A stretch of 64,000 nt of DNA. It comes from Thermocoleostomius sinensis A174. Lineage in GTDB: Bacteria > Cyanobacteriota > Cyanobacteriia > Elainellales > Elainellaceae. Below, piece by piece: positions 36,213 to 44,681 of this stretch. Numbering within the stretch: position 1 is the first letter of the stretch; each line of letters begins with the position of its first letter. Made by a program: the position numbers and the translations under genes. The notes under the pieces were generated by a model. That model was not told where the DNA came from, ran no database searches, and saw only the letters and a list, made by a program, of their open reading frames with translations. Location of the stretch: assembly GCF_026802175.1 (NCBI RefSeq), contig NZ_CP113797.1:2891026-2955025 (forward strand), given 5' to 3'.

Positions 36213-36238
36213 TTGCGCAATTATGCAAGTTTGCAATT
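36213..36238. promoter_or_regulatory. Possible ArsR operator
   Basis: TTGCGCAA (36213-36220) is a perfect palindrome, followed by TTATGCAA and, after two bases, TTGCAATT. These TTGC/GCAA half sites lie 19-44 bp upstream of the arsR start, where an autoregulated ArsR operator is expected. Assignment is by position and symmetry only. Confidence 0.4.
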
Positions 36239-36308
36239 GAAAAGTTGGCAGCAGGGCTACAGCTCTGCTGTGTTTTGCCAACGCCAGGCACAATGACCGG
36301 CAGTGTCA

Positions 36309-37736
36309 CTAATTTAGGGGGGCGATCGGCTCTGGTGCTAGAGGCTCTGGTGCTAAGGGTTCCGGTTCGGCAAAATCCAAGGAAGAGGGATCTGGTGTGC
36401 TAAAGACAGGTTCTTCAAAGGGTTGTGGCTCAGGGTCCAATGGTTCTACTGGTTCCGCAGGTAGATCAAGGGGCAAATCAGCAGGCCGTTCTTCAGGCGC
36501 ATCAAAGGATTCCGGTATTGTGGTTGGTTCGGGTTCTGGAGGGACGGGTTCAGTGGGAGATGTCAGTGCATCAAGTGGGTCGCTTCTTTGGTCAATCGGC
36601 CCAGGTTCTACAGCATCAGGGGAGGAGAGGGGTGTAGGTGTAGAGGAGTCTGCGGGAATTGGCGTCGAGTCTGGCGAGTCTGGCGTGGTAGTGGGTTCCG
36701 TAGCCGTCTGTGGCACTTCTGGTGCTTCTTCAGCGGTTTCAGTGGGTGCAGCAGGCAATTCCACCTCGGTGCGCTCGCCCCGCCGCCGCACTTCCCGGTT
36801 ATAAGACGAGCCTTCGATCGTCATGTCTACTTCGATAGGAATAGCAGTGCCAGCACCCGCCCCATCAAACTCGTATTGTTGGCGAACTTGCTCCAATACT
36901 GCCTGATCCAAGTCTGAATTACCGCTAGACTCAATCAGCGTCACACCAATCACCCGCCCTTGCTCATCAGTTTCAGCCACTACCCGCACCCGCCCTTCTG
37001 CTCCTTCGGCCAAGGCGCTTTCAGGATAGTCAATTTTGGGACAACTGCGGCAACTCGCCGACCCGCCGCCTGCTCCCGCATCATTGTCACCACCAGGGGG
37101 ATTAGGGCCTGTTGCCGTCGCATCCGCATCAGTGCCGTTGCCCGGACGCGGGGCGGGTGTTGATTCGGTTCCAACGGGTCGATCGCGATTGGTGGCTGCC
37201 TCGCTGGTTCGCTGGCGATTTCGTCGCAGTTCTTGCAAAATGTCTTGCATCGATCGGCGCGGTTCGGTATCGGGTGCGCTTTCAGGTTCAGGACGAGTAA
37301 AGGCAGCGGGTGGGTCAGGTTGGGATTCCGGTTCAGGCTCCGGGCGCGGATCGGGCACTACCGAATCCAGCAAAGTTTCCGGTTCTTCGACAGGGGTTTC
37401 GGCAACGGGTTCAATTGGCTCGGGGGGGGCAATGGGTTCCTCGAGCAGGGTGGTTGTATCAGGAGGGGGCGCGGCAGCAGGAGCAGCACTTTCTTCAGGT
37501 AATTCAGCTAACTCGGTGGTTTCTACCATTTCCTCTGCGGGAGAGTCGCTCGGTTCACTAACAACAATCAGAATCTCTTCCGGAGTGGTTCGCTCCACCA
37601 TTTCAGGACGGTTGACTTTCAACAATAGGGCAACACCATGCAGCCCCAGCGAACCAACCAAACTATAAGTGAGGAATCGCTTCAGCGCTTTGGCTTCTTG
37701 CGCTCGCTGTTGTGCCGCCGTTTGAGAAAAAGTCAT
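36309..37736 (-). CDS. tonB: TonB-family energy transducer with an unusual C-terminal tail
   Basis: A 475-residue protein. A cytoplasmic head is followed by one membrane helix (about 21-40, FLTYSLVGSLGLHGVALLL), a Pro/Glu-rich periplasmic spacer (45-160), a basic segment (RRSMQDILQELRRNRQR), a Gly/Asp linker with C-x-x-C (CRSCPK, about 229-234) and the TonB domain (about 234-310: YPESALAEGAEGRVRVVAETDEQG...LDQAVLEQVRQQYEF). Normally the TonB domain ends the protein; here about 145 more Pro/Glu/Thr-rich residues follow, ending in EPLAPEP repeats. It would couple ExbB-ExbD proton flow to outer-membrane receptors. It diverges from exbB-exbD across 323 bp. The high-GC repeats create several long antisense frames, which are shadows. 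Confidence 0.85.
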   Translation of the reverse strand: MTFSQTAAQQRAQEAKALKRFLTYSLVGSLGLHGVALLLKVNRPEMVERTTPEEILIVVSEPSDSPAEEMVETTELAELPEESAAPAAAPPPDTTTLLEEPIAPPEPIEPVAETPVEEPETLLDSVVPDPRPEPEPESQPDPPAAFTRPEPESAPDTEPRRSMQDILQELRRNRQRTSEAATNRDRPVGTESTPAPRPGNGTDADATATGPNPPGGDNDAGAGGGSASCRSCPKIDYPESALAEGAEGRVRVVAETDEQGRVIGVTLIESSGNSDLDQAVLEQVRQQYEFDGAGAGTAIPIEVDMTIEGSSYNREVRRRGERTEVELPAAPTETAEEAPEVPQTATEPTTTPDSPDSTPIPADSSTPTPLSSPDAVEPGPIDQRSDPLDALTSPTEPVPPEPEPTTIPESFDAPEERPADLPLDLPAEPVEPLDPEPQPFEEPVFSTPDPSSLDFAEPEPLAPEPLAPEPIAPLN

Positions 37737-38059
37737 GAGATAAAGAGAATGGGCTTAATTCTTGAGAAAGATTTTAACTTGAATTTGGAAGGCTTCGTTG
37801 GTGGTCTATCGATTAGTCTGTTGGCAATGTTCCACAAGCCCTGAGTCTATCACGGCTGTAAAAGTGTTTAAACAAGGCAATTTTCAGAGCCGTTGCGATC
37901 GCAACTTGCAGCAAATCCTTACCGGCCAGATTTCTTGACAAAACTTAATAATCGAATTTACCTGGCAAATATTGACAGTAGGTTCGGATAGCTTTACGCT
38001 CACTTGAGAAGGATTCGCAACAGTTACACGGTTTACAGTTTTTCGATCGGTTTATCTGT
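37737..38059. other. Divergent promoter region tonB/exbB
   Basis: 323 bp between divergent tonB and exbB. It contains GTTGCGATCGCAAC (37892-37905), a 14-bp palindrome built on a HIP1 octamer, and two TTGACA hexamers (37935, 37972), either of which could be a -35 element for exbB; no good -10 is paired with them. No clear Fur box was found by eye. Confidence 0.4.
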
Positions 38060-38716
38060 ATGTTCATATTTGATTTGCTGGTAGCAGGCGGAGTGGTCAT
38101 GATTCCGCTGCTGGGGTTTTCAATTTTGGCGATCGCGCTGATTTTGGAGCGGTTACTCTTCTGGTATCGGGTGAATCGTCGCCAAAAGCGCCTAGTGCGC
38201 GATGCCCTAGCGGCGTATCAAAACTCTCCTGAAATGGCACTTGCCAAGTTGAAACAGGGGGCAGATTTACCGATCGCCCGTATTTTCTTAGAAGCCGTAG
38301 AAATGGATCGGGTATCGCCCAATGCATTTCGATTAGCCTTAGAGAGCGCCACTCAGGCAGAATTGCCCACCCTGCGCCGCTTCAACACTGTGTTCGACAT
38401 CATCATCAGCGCTGCTCCGTTGCTGGGATTGCTGGGTACAATTTTGGGGTTGATTCGTTCCTTCGGGTCGCTGCAACTGGGCGATGTGGGCAGCGAAAGC
38501 GCGATCGCTGTCACGGGTGGCATCAGTGAAGCCTTGATTTCAACCGCAGCAGGACTGACGGTGGCCATCTTTACCCTGATTTTTGCCAACATCTTTCGCG
38601 GCTTTTATCGACGGCAGCTAGCTCAAATTCAAGAGTATGGCGGGCAGTTGGAGTTGTTGCACCTGTGCCGCTATGAAGGACATCCTGATACGCTGCCCAT
38701 TGCGGTGGGAGACTAA
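38060..38716 (+). CDS. exbB: Biopolymer transport protein ExbB
   Basis: A 218-residue inner-membrane proton channel subunit of the MotA/TolQ/ExbB family. It has three helices: MIPLLGFSILAIALILERLLFWY (about residues 13-35), FDIIISAAPLLGLLGTILGLIRSF (about 112-135) and ALISTAAGLTVAIFTLIFANIF (about 155-176). The A-P-L-L-G-L-L-G-T motif with the pore Thr is intact. It forms a pentamer around an ExbD dimer and energises TonB. It is first in the run exbB-exbD-fecCD-fecCD-fecE, only 3 bp from exbD. Confidence 0.93.
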   Translation: MFIFDLLVAGGVVMIPLLGFSILAIALILERLLFWYRVNRRQKRLVRDALAAYQNSPEMALAKLKQGADLPIARIFLEAVEMDRVSPNAFRLALESATQAELPTLRRFNTVFDIIISAAPLLGLLGTILGLIRSFGSLQLGDVGSESAIAVTGGISEALISTAAGLTVAIFTLIFANIFRGFYRRQLAQIQEYGGQLELLHLCRYEGHPDTLPIAVGD

Positions 38717-38719
38717 ATT

Positions 38720-39124
38720 ATGCGAATCATCGATAATGAACCCGATGTGCCCGCCCAAATTAATATTGTGCCGATGATTGATGTGATTTTTGCAATTCTC
38801 ACATTTTTCATTATGGCCACCCTGTTCTTGACTCGATCGGAAGGTTTACCTGTTAATTTGCCCAAAGCGCAAACGGCCCAATCTCAGCAGCAGACCCGTA
38901 TTACGGTGACGATCGACGATGAAGGACAAGTATCGTTGAATCGACAACCTATTGAAGTTTCTCAATTAGCGAATCAAGTTAAAGTACTGATGGAGAATGA
39001 ATCCAGCGCGCTGGTGATTATCAATGCCGATACCAAAGTTGAACATGGCCAGGTGATCGCAGTTATGGATCAATTGCGTACGGTTGAAGGAGCAACCCTG
39101 GGAATCGCTACCCAGCGGCCATAA
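38720..39124 (+). CDS. exbD: Biopolymer transport protein ExbD
   Basis: A 134-residue bitopic protein with a cytoplasmic head (MRIIDNEPDVPAQINIVP), one membrane helix that begins MIDVIFAILTFFIMATLF and contains the essential proton-carrying Asp, and a periplasmic domain (ITVTIDDEGQVSLNRQPI...VKVEHGQVIAVMDQLRTVEG-like). All features of ExbD are present. It is 3 bp downstream of exbB and 9 bp upstream of the first FecCD permease, so all are very likely on one transcript. Confidence 0.93.
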   Translation: MRIIDNEPDVPAQINIVPMIDVIFAILTFFIMATLFLTRSEGLPVNLPKAQTAQSQQQTRITVTIDDEGQVSLNRQPIEVSQLANQVKVLMENESSALVIINADTKVEHGQVIAVMDQLRTVEGATLGIATQRP

Positions 39125-39133
39125 TTTCAGCCT

Positions 39134-40165
39134 ATGACTTTGTTTCTGCATCAAGCTAAGACCACATTTCGGCGATCGCACGCTCTCCGATTGAGCGGTC
39201 TGGTGATAGGGCTATGTCTGCTGTTGATCTGCTTAGTTCTCAGCATTACACTTGGAGCCGCCGATTTATCCTTGCCCACCATTTGGCAAGCATTAGTTGC
39301 ATTTGATGGTTCCACTGACCATCTAATCATTACCACTGTGCGCTTACCTCGATCGCTGATTGCGATGACGGTAGGAGGCGCATTAGCCGTGGCCGGAGCC
39401 ATTACTCAAGGGCTAACCCGTAACCCATTGGCGGCTCCCGATATTATTGGCATCAATACTGGAGCCGCGCTGGCAGTGGTAGCGGTGACGTTTTGGTGGG
39501 GCAGTGCTTCTACCAATACCTATGTTTGGGCTGCATTTTTGGGTGGCACGATCGCCGCTGTGGTGGTGTATTGGCTCGGCTCAGTCGGGCGTGGCGGGTT
39601 AACACCCCTGAAACTGATTTTGGCTGGGGCCGCTCTGTCCTATCTACTGTCTTCAATCACGACGGGAATTTTGATCCTCAGCCAACGCACACTGGATGAA
39701 ATTCGCTTCTGGTTGGCGGGTTCCGTCGCCGGGCGTGATATTGATACTTTGCTGATGGTGCTGCCCTATATTTTGCTGGGATTGGCGATCGCCCTGGGGC
39801 TAAGCCGACAAATTACCGCTTTGACCTTGGGCGAAGAAGTGGCCAAAGGCTTGGGTATTCGCACGGTCTGGGTGGAAGCGTTGGCAACAGTTGTAGTGAT
39901 TTTGCTGGCGGGCAGTTCGGTGGCCTTGGCCGGACCGATCGGCTTCATTGGCTTGATCATTCCACATGTGTCCCGCTTCTTTGTTGGCGTTGATTATCGC
40001 TGGTTACTGCCCTATGCGGCGATCGGTGGAGCCATTTTGTTATTGTTAGCAGATGTGGGTGCACGAATTGTTGTGAGACCGCAAGAGTTACCCGTTGGCA
40101 TTATGACGGCTTTAATTGGCGCACCGTTTTTCATTTATTTGGCTAGACGCAAGGTGAAAGGATGA
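39134..40165 (+). CDS. FecCD-family iron-complex ABC permease (first)
   Basis: A 343-residue BtuC/FecCD-type permease with about ten helices. Family blocks seen are RLPRSLIAMTVGGALAVAGAITQGLTRNPLAAPDIIGINTGAALAV, LAGAALSYLLSSITTGI, FWLAGSVAGRD and GPIGFIGLIIPHVSRFFVGVDYRWLLPYAAIGGAILLLLADVGAR. It carries a ferric siderophore (or possibly cobalamin or heme) across the inner membrane, pairing with the second permease as a heterodimer. It is 9 bp after exbD, which ties it to the TonB system. ATG 39134 is the obvious start. Confidence 0.93.
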   Translation: MTLFLHQAKTTFRRSHALRLSGLVIGLCLLLICLVLSITLGAADLSLPTIWQALVAFDGSTDHLIITTVRLPRSLIAMTVGGALAVAGAITQGLTRNPLAAPDIIGINTGAALAVVAVTFWWGSASTNTYVWAAFLGGTIAAVVVYWLGSVGRGGLTPLKLILAGAALSYLLSSITTGILILSQRTLDEIRFWLAGSVAGRDIDTLLMVLPYILLGLAIALGLSRQITALTLGEEVAKGLGIRTVWVEALATVVVILLAGSSVALAGPIGFIGLIIPHVSRFFVGVDYRWLLPYAAIGGAILLLLADVGARIVVRPQELPVGIMTALIGAPFFIYLARRKVKG

Positions 40166-40263
40166 AGGACACATTCAATCTGTTCCGCTCTTAACCCCCA
40201 ACCTTGGATTTTCTCTCTCGACATTCAGTGATTAATTAACTAATCAATTCAATTATCGCACTC

Positions 40264-41310
40264 ATGACAAGGCAGTGGTTGATTCTTCGTTCACAGCAGG
40301 TTCCGTTTTCAATGCGGCTCGATCGCCGTGTGCCGTTTTTTCTATTGGGTCTGCTGGTCATTGCCGTTGTAATTTTTATTGTGAGTGTTGGGTACGGCGA
40401 ATATCCCGTGGCTCCGATCGATGTGATCAAAACATTACTGCGATTCGATACAGGCAATGCAGATCATGCCTTCATTATCTACGTGCTGCGGTTGCCACGG
40501 GCAATCGTCGCTTTTTTAGTAGGAACGGGCTTGGCAGTGTCTGGAGCTATCCTGCAAGGGCTTTCGCGTAATCCCCTCGCCGCGCCAGAAATTGTAGGCG
40601 TCAATGCGGGAGCTAGCCTAGTTGCTGTCGCCATGATTGTCGTATTGCCCTCGCTGCCTTTGGTACTGTTGCCCATGGCTGCCTTTGCTGGAGCACTGAT
40701 TGCGGCGCTGTTGATTTATGTGTTGGCGTGGAATCAGGGAGCAACTCCGATCCGTTTGATTTTGGTAGGAATTGGAGTCAGTGCCATTGCTGGCGCATTT
40801 ACCAGTTTGATGATTACCTTTGGCAACATCTACGATGTCAGTCAGGCATTAGTATGGTTGACTGGCAGCGTGTATGGGCGCACGTGGGAGCATATTCAAG
40901 CTCTAATCCCCTGGCTTCTAGTATTTTTGCCGCTGACGGTTTTGCTGGCCCGCGACTTAAACACCCTGGCGTTAGGAGATGAGGTTGCCCGTGGGTTGGG
41001 CAGTCGGGTGGAGTGGCAACGCGGGTTGTTGTTAATCACTAGTGTAGCGCTGGCTGGGTCCTCGGTGGCGACGGCGGGCACGATCGGCTTTGTAGGCTTA
41101 ATGGCTCCCCACTTGTCACGGCAGTTGGTCGGGGCCTCCCATGAGGGATTAATTCCGGTGACGGCGGTGACAGGAGGCGTCATGGTGCTATTGTCCGATT
41201 TCGTGGGTCGATCGTTGTTTGCACCGATCGAACTTCCCTGTGGCGTTATCACCGCTGCAATTGGGGCCCCCTATTTTCTCTATTTGCTCTATCGGAATCA
41301 AACAGCCTGA
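40264..41310 (+). CDS. FecCD-family iron-complex ABC permease (second)
   Basis: A 348-residue permease homologous to its upstream neighbour: [71 protein letters not shown] and [34 protein letters not shown]. Two different FecCD permeases side by side suggest a FecC/FecD-like heterodimer. ATG 40264 is used; ATG 40312 ([13 protein letters not shown]) is a plausible shorter start. It lies 98 bp after the first permease and ends 10 bp before the ATPase gene. Confidence 0.92.
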   Translation: MTRQWLILRSQQVPFSMRLDRRVPFFLLGLLVIAVVIFIVSVGYGEYPVAPIDVIKTLLRFDTGNADHAFIIYVLRLPRAIVAFLVGTGLAVSGAILQGLSRNPLAAPEIVGVNAGASLVAVAMIVVLPSLPLVLLPMAAFAGALIAALLIYVLAWNQGATPIRLILVGIGVSAIAGAFTSLMITFGNIYDVSQALVWLTGSVYGRTWEHIQALIPWLLVFLPLTVLLARDLNTLALGDEVARGLGSRVEWQRGLLLITSVALAGSSVATAGTIGFVGLMAPHLSRQLVGASHEGLIPVTAVTGGVMVLLSDFVGRSLFAPIELPCGVITAAIGAPYFLYLLYRNQTA

Positions 41311-41320
41311 AGAAAAAAGG

Positions 41321-42172
41321 ATGGAACCTACTAGCAACGATATTGATCATCAAATTGACCGCGAATATGCGCTCACGACTCGTCATTTGTCCCTGGCATA
41401 CGATGGCACATTGATTGTCGAGCACCTGGATTTGGCGATTCCAGCCGGTCAGATCACCACCTTGGTCGGTCCCAATGGGTGTGGCAAATCAACGTTGCTG
41501 AAAGGATTAGCGCGACTGCTGAAACCGATCGCTGGCACCGTGTATTTGCACAGCGCGTCTATCTTCAAGCTATCCACTAAAGAAGTGGCTCAACAGTTGG
41601 GCATTTTGCCCCAAAGCCCCACCGCACCAGAAGGCTTGACCGTGCGAGAACTGGTTGCTCAAGGTCGTTATCCCCATCAAAGCTGGCTGCAACAGTGGTC
41701 TACCGAAGATGATCGCCTCCTAGAACAGGCATTAACGATTACATCACTCTTGGAGCTAGCCGATCGCCCCCTCGATACCCTTTCCGGTGGACAACGACAG
41801 CGGGCATGGATTGCCATGACCCTGGCCCAAAACACACCTATTTTGTTATTAGATGAACCCACTACCTTCCTAGATTTGTCCCACCAACTCGAAATCCTCG
41901 ATCTGCTCTATGACCTGAATCAGCACGAAAACCGAACGATCGTCATGGTGCTGCATGACCTCAATCAAGCCTGTCGCTATGCCGATCATTTGATTGCGGT
42001 AAAAGCGGGTAGTGTTTACGCTCAAGGTCATCCCAGCCAAGTCATGACCGAAGCAATGGTGCGTGCTGTTTTTGGTATTGATAGCCGTATTCTGCAAGAT
42101 CCTGTTACTCAGACGCCCATGTGTGTGCCGATTGGCCGTAAAGCCAGACAGAGCCAGCTTAAGCGCACCTAA
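41321..42172 (+). CDS. FecE-type iron-complex ABC ATPase
   Basis: A 283-residue ATPase. ATG 41321 is chosen, as it lies 10 bp after the upstream permease stop with AAAAAAGG directly before it; the frame reaches back to 41219 inside that permease. Motifs are Walker [15 protein letters not shown]-loop [28 protein letters not shown] (typical FepC/FecE/BtuD), signature [13 protein letters not shown], Walker [13 protein letters not shown] and switch [16 protein letters not shown]. It drives the FecCD pair. No periplasmic binding protein gene follows, so that component must be encoded elsewhere. Confidence 0.94.
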   Translation: MEPTSNDIDHQIDREYALTTRHLSLAYDGTLIVEHLDLAIPAGQITTLVGPNGCGKSTLLKGLARLLKPIAGTVYLHSASIFKLSTKEVAQQLGILPQSPTAPEGLTVRELVAQGRYPHQSWLQQWSTEDDRLLEQALTITSLLELADRPLDTLSGGQRQRAWIAMTLAQNTPILLLDEPTTFLDLSHQLEILDLLYDLNQHENRTIVMVLHDLNQACRYADHLIAVKAGSVYAQGHPSQVMTEAMVRAVFGIDSRILQDPVTQTPMCVPIGRKARQSQLKRT

Positions 42173-42491
42173 ACGGTCCTCGCCCCCACCGGACCCATTC
42201 CCTTAATTTTGTTAAGAAATGTCTCTGTTCGCACAGTTAACCCCATCCTCTTTATGTAACGAACGGAAATCTAGATTACCTTAGAAGAAGATTCATTCCA
42301 GTTCTCGCTCTGCTGGTTTTGAGGGAGAGGTGGAATTTGGGCGTGCATCTATGATTGATATCGATTGACAGCGATCGATTGATAGCTAATGTTGCTGAAG
42401 CGGCTAAGGCTAAGGCAATTGTCGCTACGGACAGGGTCACGAATTGCGCCATTCCTGATTGCTCTCTAAAACTTGGATACTGAAACATAAA
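42173..42491. other. Intergenic stretch after the iron-transport run
   Basis: 319 bp. A minus-strand frame (42276-42488) would encode a 70-residue peptide with a hydrophobic N-terminal run (FVTLSVATIALALAASATLAI), starting back-to-back with the plus-strand gene at 42492; GGAG lies about ten bases before it. Support is too weak to call it. No terminator was identified after fecE. Confidence 0.35.
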
Positions 42492-42680
42492 ATGCTCACT
42501 CCATCTGAGGTTAGCCAGTGTCTCAATCTGGCAAGGGCACTTGATTTGATCACATCTAGTCGTACAATTGGTGGCGTCATGTATGTCTACAACGCGGCTG
42601 GGCAAGCAAAAGCTTGGGAGAATTTTGTAGCAGAATATCCCTTGGAGCGGCTACAAGCTATGGTCAAAAACCAGCGCTGA
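42492..42680 (+). CDS. Small conserved protein of unknown function
   Basis: A 62-residue protein from ATG 42492: MLTPSEVSQCLNLARALDLITSSRTIGG, then VMYVYNAAGQAKAWENFVAEYPLERLQAMVKNQR. It is probably all-helical and cytoplasmic, with no cysteine pair or membrane segment. The open frame begins earlier (42459), but that start is not supported. It lies 73 bp upstream of scpA on the same strand and may be transcribed with it. I do not recognise the family; codon use and the natural amino-acid composition favour a real gene. Confidence 0.5.
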   Translation: MLTPSEVSQCLNLARALDLITSSRTIGGVMYVYNAAGQAKAWENFVAEYPLERLQAMVKNQR

Positions 42681-42753
42681 ATTGGTGAAGATTGCTGTCC
42701 TTCCATGGTGGAAGTGAGCTAGTATCGGATCGTCCTTTGTTAACCAGATACTC

Positions 42754-43647
42754 ATGGCGATTTCCCTAGCACAGAATGCGATCGCCCTGCTGATTGATTT
42801 GGCAGAGCGAGGGGAAATTGATCCGTGGGATGTCAAGGTGATTGAAGTCATCGATCGGTTTCTCAGCAAGCTGCAACCGGGTAGCGGTGGTTCCACTGGG
42901 CAAGTTGGACGGGCCCAATATGAATCGGACTTGTCTGAATCGGGACAAGCGTTTTTGTATGCTTCAATGTTGTTGTTGCTCAAAGCAGACAGTTTGGCCC
43001 GCCAAGAAGCCGATCGCGATGCCCCTGACGATGAAGCCGTAGAATACCTAGACGAGTCTGCCTGGAACACGCCATTGCCGCCTAACTTAGAGCGCACCCT
43101 TCGCCGACGGGCTGTTTCGCCTCCGGCCCAAAACCGACGAGTGACGCTGCAAGAACTGATTAATCAGTTGAATTTAATGGCCGCAGCCATCGCCGATCCC
43201 CGGCCACGACGGGTGTCTGCTCGTCGGCCCAAACCACAATCTCGATCGCAAGCCATTCGGGCCATTGCACAACTGGCTCACCAAGAAAACCTGTCGGAAA
43301 TTGCGGCCATCTTAGAGCAGTTTCTCACAGATTATTGGCAAGATAATGATAGCGGTACAGGTAATTCAGATACGAATTGGCTCAACTTTGAAGAATTGCT
43401 GTCCATTTGGGCAACCGCGCAAACTCAAGCACCCACGAAATCGGTCAAACCTCCCTCTCCTCCTGAACCCACCGTTCACGATCGGGTGGGGGTGTTTTGG
43501 GCGTTGCTGTTTCTCTCTGCCCAATCCAAAGTCGAATTAGCTCAAGAAGAGTTCTACCAAGATTTGAAAGTCCGCAAGTTGGTTTTAGACAATCCGGCGG
43601 AAACGGCTTTTGATAGCAACTTACCAGCTATTGCTCCACCCGACTAG
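42754..43647 (+). CDS. scpA: Segregation and condensation protein A
   Basis: A 297-residue kleisin that bridges the SMC dimer, with ScpB, for chromosome compaction. The N-terminal SMC-neck-binding part is AIALLIDLAERGEIDPWDVKVIEVIDRFL, matching the conserved E-I-D-P-W/Y-D motif, followed by YASMLLLLKADSLAR. The C-terminal winged helix (HDRVGVFWALLFLSAQSKVELAQEEFYQDLKVRK) would bind the SMC cap. A Pro-rich linker separates the two. Cyanobacterial ScpA proteins often have this longer linker. It is convergent with the SH3 gene at 43682-44524. Confidence 0.9.
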   Translation: MAISLAQNAIALLIDLAERGEIDPWDVKVIEVIDRFLSKLQPGSGGSTGQVGRAQYESDLSESGQAFLYASMLLLLKADSLARQEADRDAPDDEAVEYLDESAWNTPLPPNLERTLRRRAVSPPAQNRRVTLQELINQLNLMAAAIADPRPRRVSARRPKPQSRSQAIRAIAQLAHQENLSEIAAILEQFLTDYWQDNDSGTGNSDTNWLNFEELLSIWATAQTQAPTKSVKPPSPPEPTVHDRVGVFWALLFLSAQSKVELAQEEFYQDLKVRKLVLDNPAETAFDSNLPAIAPPD

Positions 43648-43681
43648 AGCCGCACGTCAGGCAATAGAGCGAAGAAATTAA

Positions 43682-44524
43682 TTAATCTCCGCCTGGAATG
43701 TGCAAAATTTGCCATTGACCATTCACTTTCCCAAATAGAACGCGATAGCCCAGTGGTGAGTAGGCATAGCGATTCGACACATAGCCCGATCGATTGTTGG
43801 GCAAAATCACCGGAGTCCAGCCGCTGAGCAAATCGAGCGATTGATCTTCAGGTGGCAGTTCTTCCCAAGCCATGCGATCAAATTCCACCAGTTCATTGGA
43901 AAGGATGCCAATCACATCGCTGTTGGTGCTGGGTTGCGCCCGTACATTTACATTCTCACCAACCACAATCACTTGGCTCAGTTCATAATCAACGCCTTGT
44001 GCCGTCGCAGGAGCCGGATACTGTTCAACAAACAACTGGTTGAGGTTATGGCAAACCCACCCCTCAAACTCAGCATCACCATTGGAATAGGCTTCTTGAG
44101 CGGTAAGTGGATCACAGCCTGGAAACAGGGCTTTTTCCAGAATTGACCACAGCAAGGCATTAGGGTTGTGTAAATCTAGTTCCTCGATCGTCAGCGGTGC
44201 GCCAAACCCCAAGCTTACTCCAGAAGCAGGAATCAGCGCGGCTGCAAAATCTGCGTCACGGGACTGAACCGCTTGGCGTAGTTTTTGCCGAAACTGATCA
44301 AACTCGCTACCGGAGACCACTTCATCTCTCAGGACGATCGAACGGTGTGGAAAATCACGCAGATGGGCTGTATCTGTAGCATCACTCAATTGATCTGGCT
44401 CAGTGGCTTGCAATTCTTGAGACAATTGCGCCACTTCTGTCGATTGCATCTTTACAGCTAATCCGCCGCCTATTGCCATTGCTGTCATCACCACGAGCGC
44501 GCTTACCCAATGCTGTATCTTCAT
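43682..44524 (-). CDS. Exported SH3b-domain protein of unknown function
   Basis: A 280-residue protein from ATG 44524. The N-terminus MKIQHWVSALVVMTAMAIGGGLAV is a signal peptide or membrane anchor. Residues 55-190 form an uncharacterised domain with a central CDPLTAQEAYSNGDAEFEGWVCHNL. Residues 195-265 form a bacterial SH3 (SH3b) domain: SQVIVVGENVNVRAQPSTNSDVIGILSNELVEFDR, then WTPVILPNNRSGYVSNRYAYSPLGYRVLF. SH3b domains typically bind peptidoglycan or peptide ligands in the periplasm. The two cysteines could form a disulfide. It is convergent with scpA and divergent from ygfZ. Confidence 0.7.
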   Translation of the reverse strand: MKIQHWVSALVVMTAMAIGGGLAVKMQSTEVAQLSQELQATEPDQLSDATDTAHLRDFPHRSIVLRDEVVSGSEFDQFRQKLRQAVQSRDADFAAALIPASGVSLGFGAPLTIEELDLHNPNALLWSILEKALFPGCDPLTAQEAYSNGDAEFEGWVCHNLNQLFVEQYPAPATAQGVDYELSQVIVVGENVNVRAQPSTNSDVIGILSNELVEFDRMAWEELPPEDQSLDLLSGWTPVILPNNRSGYVSNRYAYSPLGYRVLFGKVNGQWQILHIPGGD

Positions 44525-44681
44525 GAACCAAACCAGTCTGTCTACAATCCGCAACAACCTTGACGACGAAATTCAGTTCAACTTGCTCCATCGCAGCCAA
44601 GGGTTAAATTTGCTCAAGCCACAAGGAAACGATCGCAACTCGATAAGATGAGGATCGGGCAATGTACAGAGACACACCACT

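Noticed and set aside
36397-37668. Several long plus-strand frames (Ser/Gly-rich) opposite tonB
   Set aside because: They mirror the Pro/Glu/Thr-rich repeats of tonB and have no independent support.
37737-38059. Search for a Fur box between tonB and exbB
   Set aside because: No 19-bp site resembling GATAATGATAATCATTATC was found by eye; the TTGACA hexamers lack matched -10 elements.
42276-42488. 70-codon minus-strand frame with a hydrophobic N-terminal run
   Set aside because: A weak GGAG ten bases upstream is the only support; starts back-to-back with the plus-strand gene at 42492, leaving no promoter space.
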